Source of the DNA: SIG299 sp045593825 | Lineage (GTDB): Bacteria > Bacillota > Clostridia > Lachnospirales > Lachnospiraceae | Reading direction: 5' to 3' | Assembly (NCBI GenBank): GCA_045593825.1 | Contig: JAZNXI010000070.1 | Coordinates: 1 to 7,198 of the forward strand | Length of the DNA stretch: 7,198 nucleotides | In this document: piece by piece, positions 5,448 to 7,198 of the stretch | Position numbering within the stretch: position 1 is the first letter of the stretch | How the letters are laid out: each line of letters begins with the position of its first letter | Made by a program: the position numbers and the translations under genes | The notes under the pieces: model-generated | Seen by the model: the letters and a program-made list of their open reading frames with translations, nothing else | What the model was told of the DNA's origin: nothing | Database searches by the model: none

Positions 5448-7052
5448 TTACTTAAACGGAAGTTCATCCAAGGTAATGAAATACTCACTATTATAAATCT
5501 CATTCAAGGATTTCTTGGTATTATTCTTTTCGCTGGTAATGTAATCGGTGTGCCATACCATAAAGAAGGACCAAGGTGCGCCCTTTTCCATCTGTGCTTC
5601 CGTCGGGATGGTGCCGCACTCGTGGAATACCAATGGCATGCCTTCCGGCGCCAAGGCATCACATTCTTCAAATAAATGTACATTGGCACCCGGAGCATAG
5701 CTGTCGGCACCAAGTAAATCTACATAATTATCGCCCGGATACCAAGCTGCCATGTTGCCGCCGTTGCCGGAATAACCAAATACCCAAATCAGGTTATCTA
5801 AACCCCAGAAATCGGTGTAACGGCTATACATTAACTGCCACAGTTTCACAAAGTTTTCAGCACCGCCTTTACTCCACCAGAACCAGCCGCCGTCCAGCTC
5901 ATGGAACGGACGCCATAAAACCGGAACATTTGCATCCTCTAACTGCTGTAAATACGGCACTGCACGGTCCATATCCGCCAATAATTCGTTGTAGGTTTCT
6001 GTACCCGGAACAAAGGCTTCGTCCCAGTTTAAGTTATGGGCCTTGCTCTCATCATAACCACTGGCGAAGTCGGAACCGGTATGCCAGCAGATGGTAGGGA
6101 TACCACCCTTTTCCCACCATTCCTTCGCACGCTTTGTTACGCCTGCGAAATCGTTATGCATAAAGTCAAGACCACGGATGGCCGGAAGCTTTCCGGTTTC
6201 CCGCTCGATATAATTTAACTCGTAGTCCGGAGAACCCATCCAAGTAGATTCCATCTGACCGGTGAGACAAACCTCTCCGTATACCTCCTGCAGATAATCG
6301 TACACGATTTTTGCATTTTCAATGGCGTTTTCGTTGGAAAGCTCGCCGTTATAGGTATGGATAATGGCATCTGCCTTCTCCATTTCTGCCAAGAATGTGT
6401 TCAGTTCTGCTGCCACATCCTTTGGAAGATAATAAAGTCCCGCAATGCGGCCACCGTTCCATGCCCCAAGCTGGAAGGTTGTAATATCTGCCGGCTTTTC
6501 TGCTTTCGCCTGCTTTAACAGTTCTTCCATGGAATACACAATCAGTCGTTCCTTATCCGGCTGGTCGGAATATGCAGCGATGTCCTTCTGTTTGTTGCCG
6601 CCCTTGGCAGATTTCACATTCAGGCCAAGCACGCCCCAGCCGCCGTGGGTTACGTCGTCACAGGCAAATACCAATGCCACGCAATCTTCCATACCGGCAC
6701 TTGTCAGCCAGGAAATATCACTTGGATAATAGCCCTTATTGGTCTTGTCGGAGAACAATAAGGTTCCCTTTTCTAAAATAGCATTCTGACGGGTTAACTT
6801 TTCCGCTTCGGAAAGAGAATTACGGATAGCCGGTGCTTCTTCCATTACCCAGACACCCGGTGCAGCCTCCGTAGGAGCTGCGGTTGGTGCTGTTGTTTCT
6901 GCCGGCGCCTTCGTTGCTTCCGCCGGATTTCCCGAATTATTTTCCGTTGTTGTCGGTGCAGGTGTTACTGCACCGTTGTTATCCTCTGCTTTTCCACAAG
7001 CGGAAAATGCCAGAAATAATGTTATACACAATATAAAACCTAATTTTTTCAT
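5448..7052 (-). CDS. Lipoprotein GH26 endo-beta-mannanase-type glycoside hydrolase
   Basis: This 534-residue protein is a cell-surface GH26 enzyme, a family whose usual activity is retaining cleavage of beta-1,4-mannan. The signal peptide ends in a lipobox-like FSAC with Cys19, followed by a long Thr/Ala/Pro/Glu linker (about 24-66). Residues 70-230 form a separate N-terminal domain with GGWGVLGLNVKSA and FQLGAWNGGRIAGLYYLP, beta-rich and possibly carbohydrate-binding; I cannot assign it to a family. The catalytic barrel spans about 240-534. The acid/base is Glu385 in WRPFHELDGGWFWW, the best GH26 signature, and the nucleophile is probably Glu478 in PLVFHECG. AIRGLDFMHNDF and WHTGSDF also fit the family. 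AAGGAGG precedes the start. It is 33 bases after an upstream gene on the same strand and 12 bases before the SGNH gene, so all three are likely one transcript. Rare GH26 members act on other beta-glucans or xylan, so mannan is likely but not proven. Confidence 0.92.
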   Translation of the reverse strand: MKKLGFILCITLFLAFSACGKAEDNNGAVTPAPTTTENNSGNPAEATKAPAETTAPTAAPTEAAPGVWVMEEAPAIRNSLSEAEKLTRQNAILEKGTLLFSDKTNKGYYPSDISWLTSAGMEDCVALVFACDDVTHGGWGVLGLNVKSAKGGNKQKDIAAYSDQPDKERLIVYSMEELLKQAKAEKPADITTFQLGAWNGGRIAGLYYLPKDVAAELNTFLAEMEKADAIIHTYNGELSNENAIENAKIVYDYLQEVYGEVCLTGQMESTWMGSPDYELNYIERETGKLPAIRGLDFMHNDFAGVTKRAKEWWEKGGIPTICWHTGSDFASGYDESKAHNLNWDEAFVPGTETYNELLADMDRAVPYLQQLEDANVPVLWRPFHELDGGWFWWSKGGAENFVKLWQLMYSRYTDFWGLDNLIWVFGYSGNGGNMAAWYPGDNYVDLLGADSYAPGANVHLFEECDALAPEGMPLVFHECGTIPTEAQMEKGAPWSFFMVWHTDYITSEKNNTKKSLNEIYNSEYFITLDELPFK

Positions 7053-7085
7053 GATATACCTCCTTCAAACCATACAACCTATCCG

Positions 7086-7198
7086 TTAGTGGGAAATCAT
7101 TAAGCGGAGAATTGTAAAGTCATCACCCTTGGAACCTTCCGCCTTCTTAATAATTACAGTATGTTCTGCTTCTTCGTCAGAAGTAAACACTTCCTGGG
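7086..7198 (-). CDS. C-terminal end of an unidentified protein, cut by the window edge
   Basis: The open frame enters from the right edge and ends in TAA at 7086-7088 after 36 residues: QEVFTSDEEAEHTVIIKKAE, then a short Gly/Lys/Asp turn and FTILRLMISH. The pattern of a charged strand (HTVIIKKAEG), a turn and a hydrophobic last strand resembles the C-terminus of the SGNH esterase (RKVEIRMQEGD, then FYLLAIGY). It may therefore be the last beta-sandwich of another lipoprotein carbohydrate-active enzyme. It is 33 bases upstream of the GH26 gene with no terminator in between, so it probably belongs to the same operon. The identity of the protein cannot be told from this fragment. Confidence 0.72.
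   Translation of the reverse strand, partial: QEVFTSDEEAEHTVIIKKAEGSKGDDFTILRLMISH

Noticed and set aside
5576..6097. A 173-codon open frame on the plus strand
   Set aside because: It lies wholly inside the GH26 gene on the opposite strand, is rich in Arg/His/Pro/Cys as antisense frames are, and has no recognisable domain.
1..7198. CRISPR array, tRNA or rRNA gene, insertion sequence or phage module
   Set aside because: I saw no spaced direct repeats, no tRNA cloverleaf, no rRNA sequence, and no transposase or integrase frame.

Overview
The window looks like chromosomal DNA of a low-to-moderate GC Firmicute, most likely a gut Lachnospiraceae (Clostridium cluster XIVa). This is inferred from strong AGGAGG ribosome binding sites, sigma-A type promoters, a T-box leader RNA, Gram-positive lipoprotein signals followed by Thr/Pro/Glu linkers, and a glycoside hydrolase 26 plus SGNH-esterase gene pair of the sort found in mannan-using Roseburia relatives. 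No species can be named from the sequence alone.

Left part (1-1942, all genes on the minus strand). An AT-rich gene start is cut by the left edge (1-60) and is separated by a bidirectional terminator (139-172) from a GNAT N-acetyltransferase (182-730). The 390 bases upstream of the GNAT gene are not empty. They hold a consensus promoter (1073-1102), a leader with the landmarks of a T-box tRNA-sensing RNA, and a strong intrinsic terminator (814-850) before the GNAT start. Upstream of that is a class I SAM-dependent methyltransferase (1121-1882) with its own near-consensus promoter (1913-1942).

Middle part (1980-3254, plus strand). A divergent promoter drives a DeoR-family regulator (2130-3047). 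An inverted repeat (1985-2002 and 2039-2058) sits across this promoter and is a candidate operator. The leader then folds into three abutting hairpins just before the start codon. The regulator carries an odd Pro/Arg/Gly/His-rich tail and overlaps a 64-residue Cro/CI-type DNA-binding protein (3004-3198). A bidirectional terminator (3215-3254) closes this unit and the convergent one.

Right part (3266-7198, minus strand). In transcription order: the last 36 codons of an unknown protein, a lipoprotein GH26 beta-mannanase-type enzyme, a lipoprotein SGNH esterase whose catalytic spacing fits the mannan acetylesterase family CE17, an internal terminator hairpin, and a cytoplasmic alpha/beta-hydrolase esterase of the esterase-D/feruloyl-esterase type. 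The likely shared job is cell-surface attack on acetylated beta-mannan: the GH26 cuts the backbone, the SGNH enzyme removes acetyl groups, and the last esterase may finish deacylation of imported oligosaccharides. The substrate is an inference from family membership and gene neighbourhood. Nothing in the window shows that the DeoR regulator controls these genes.
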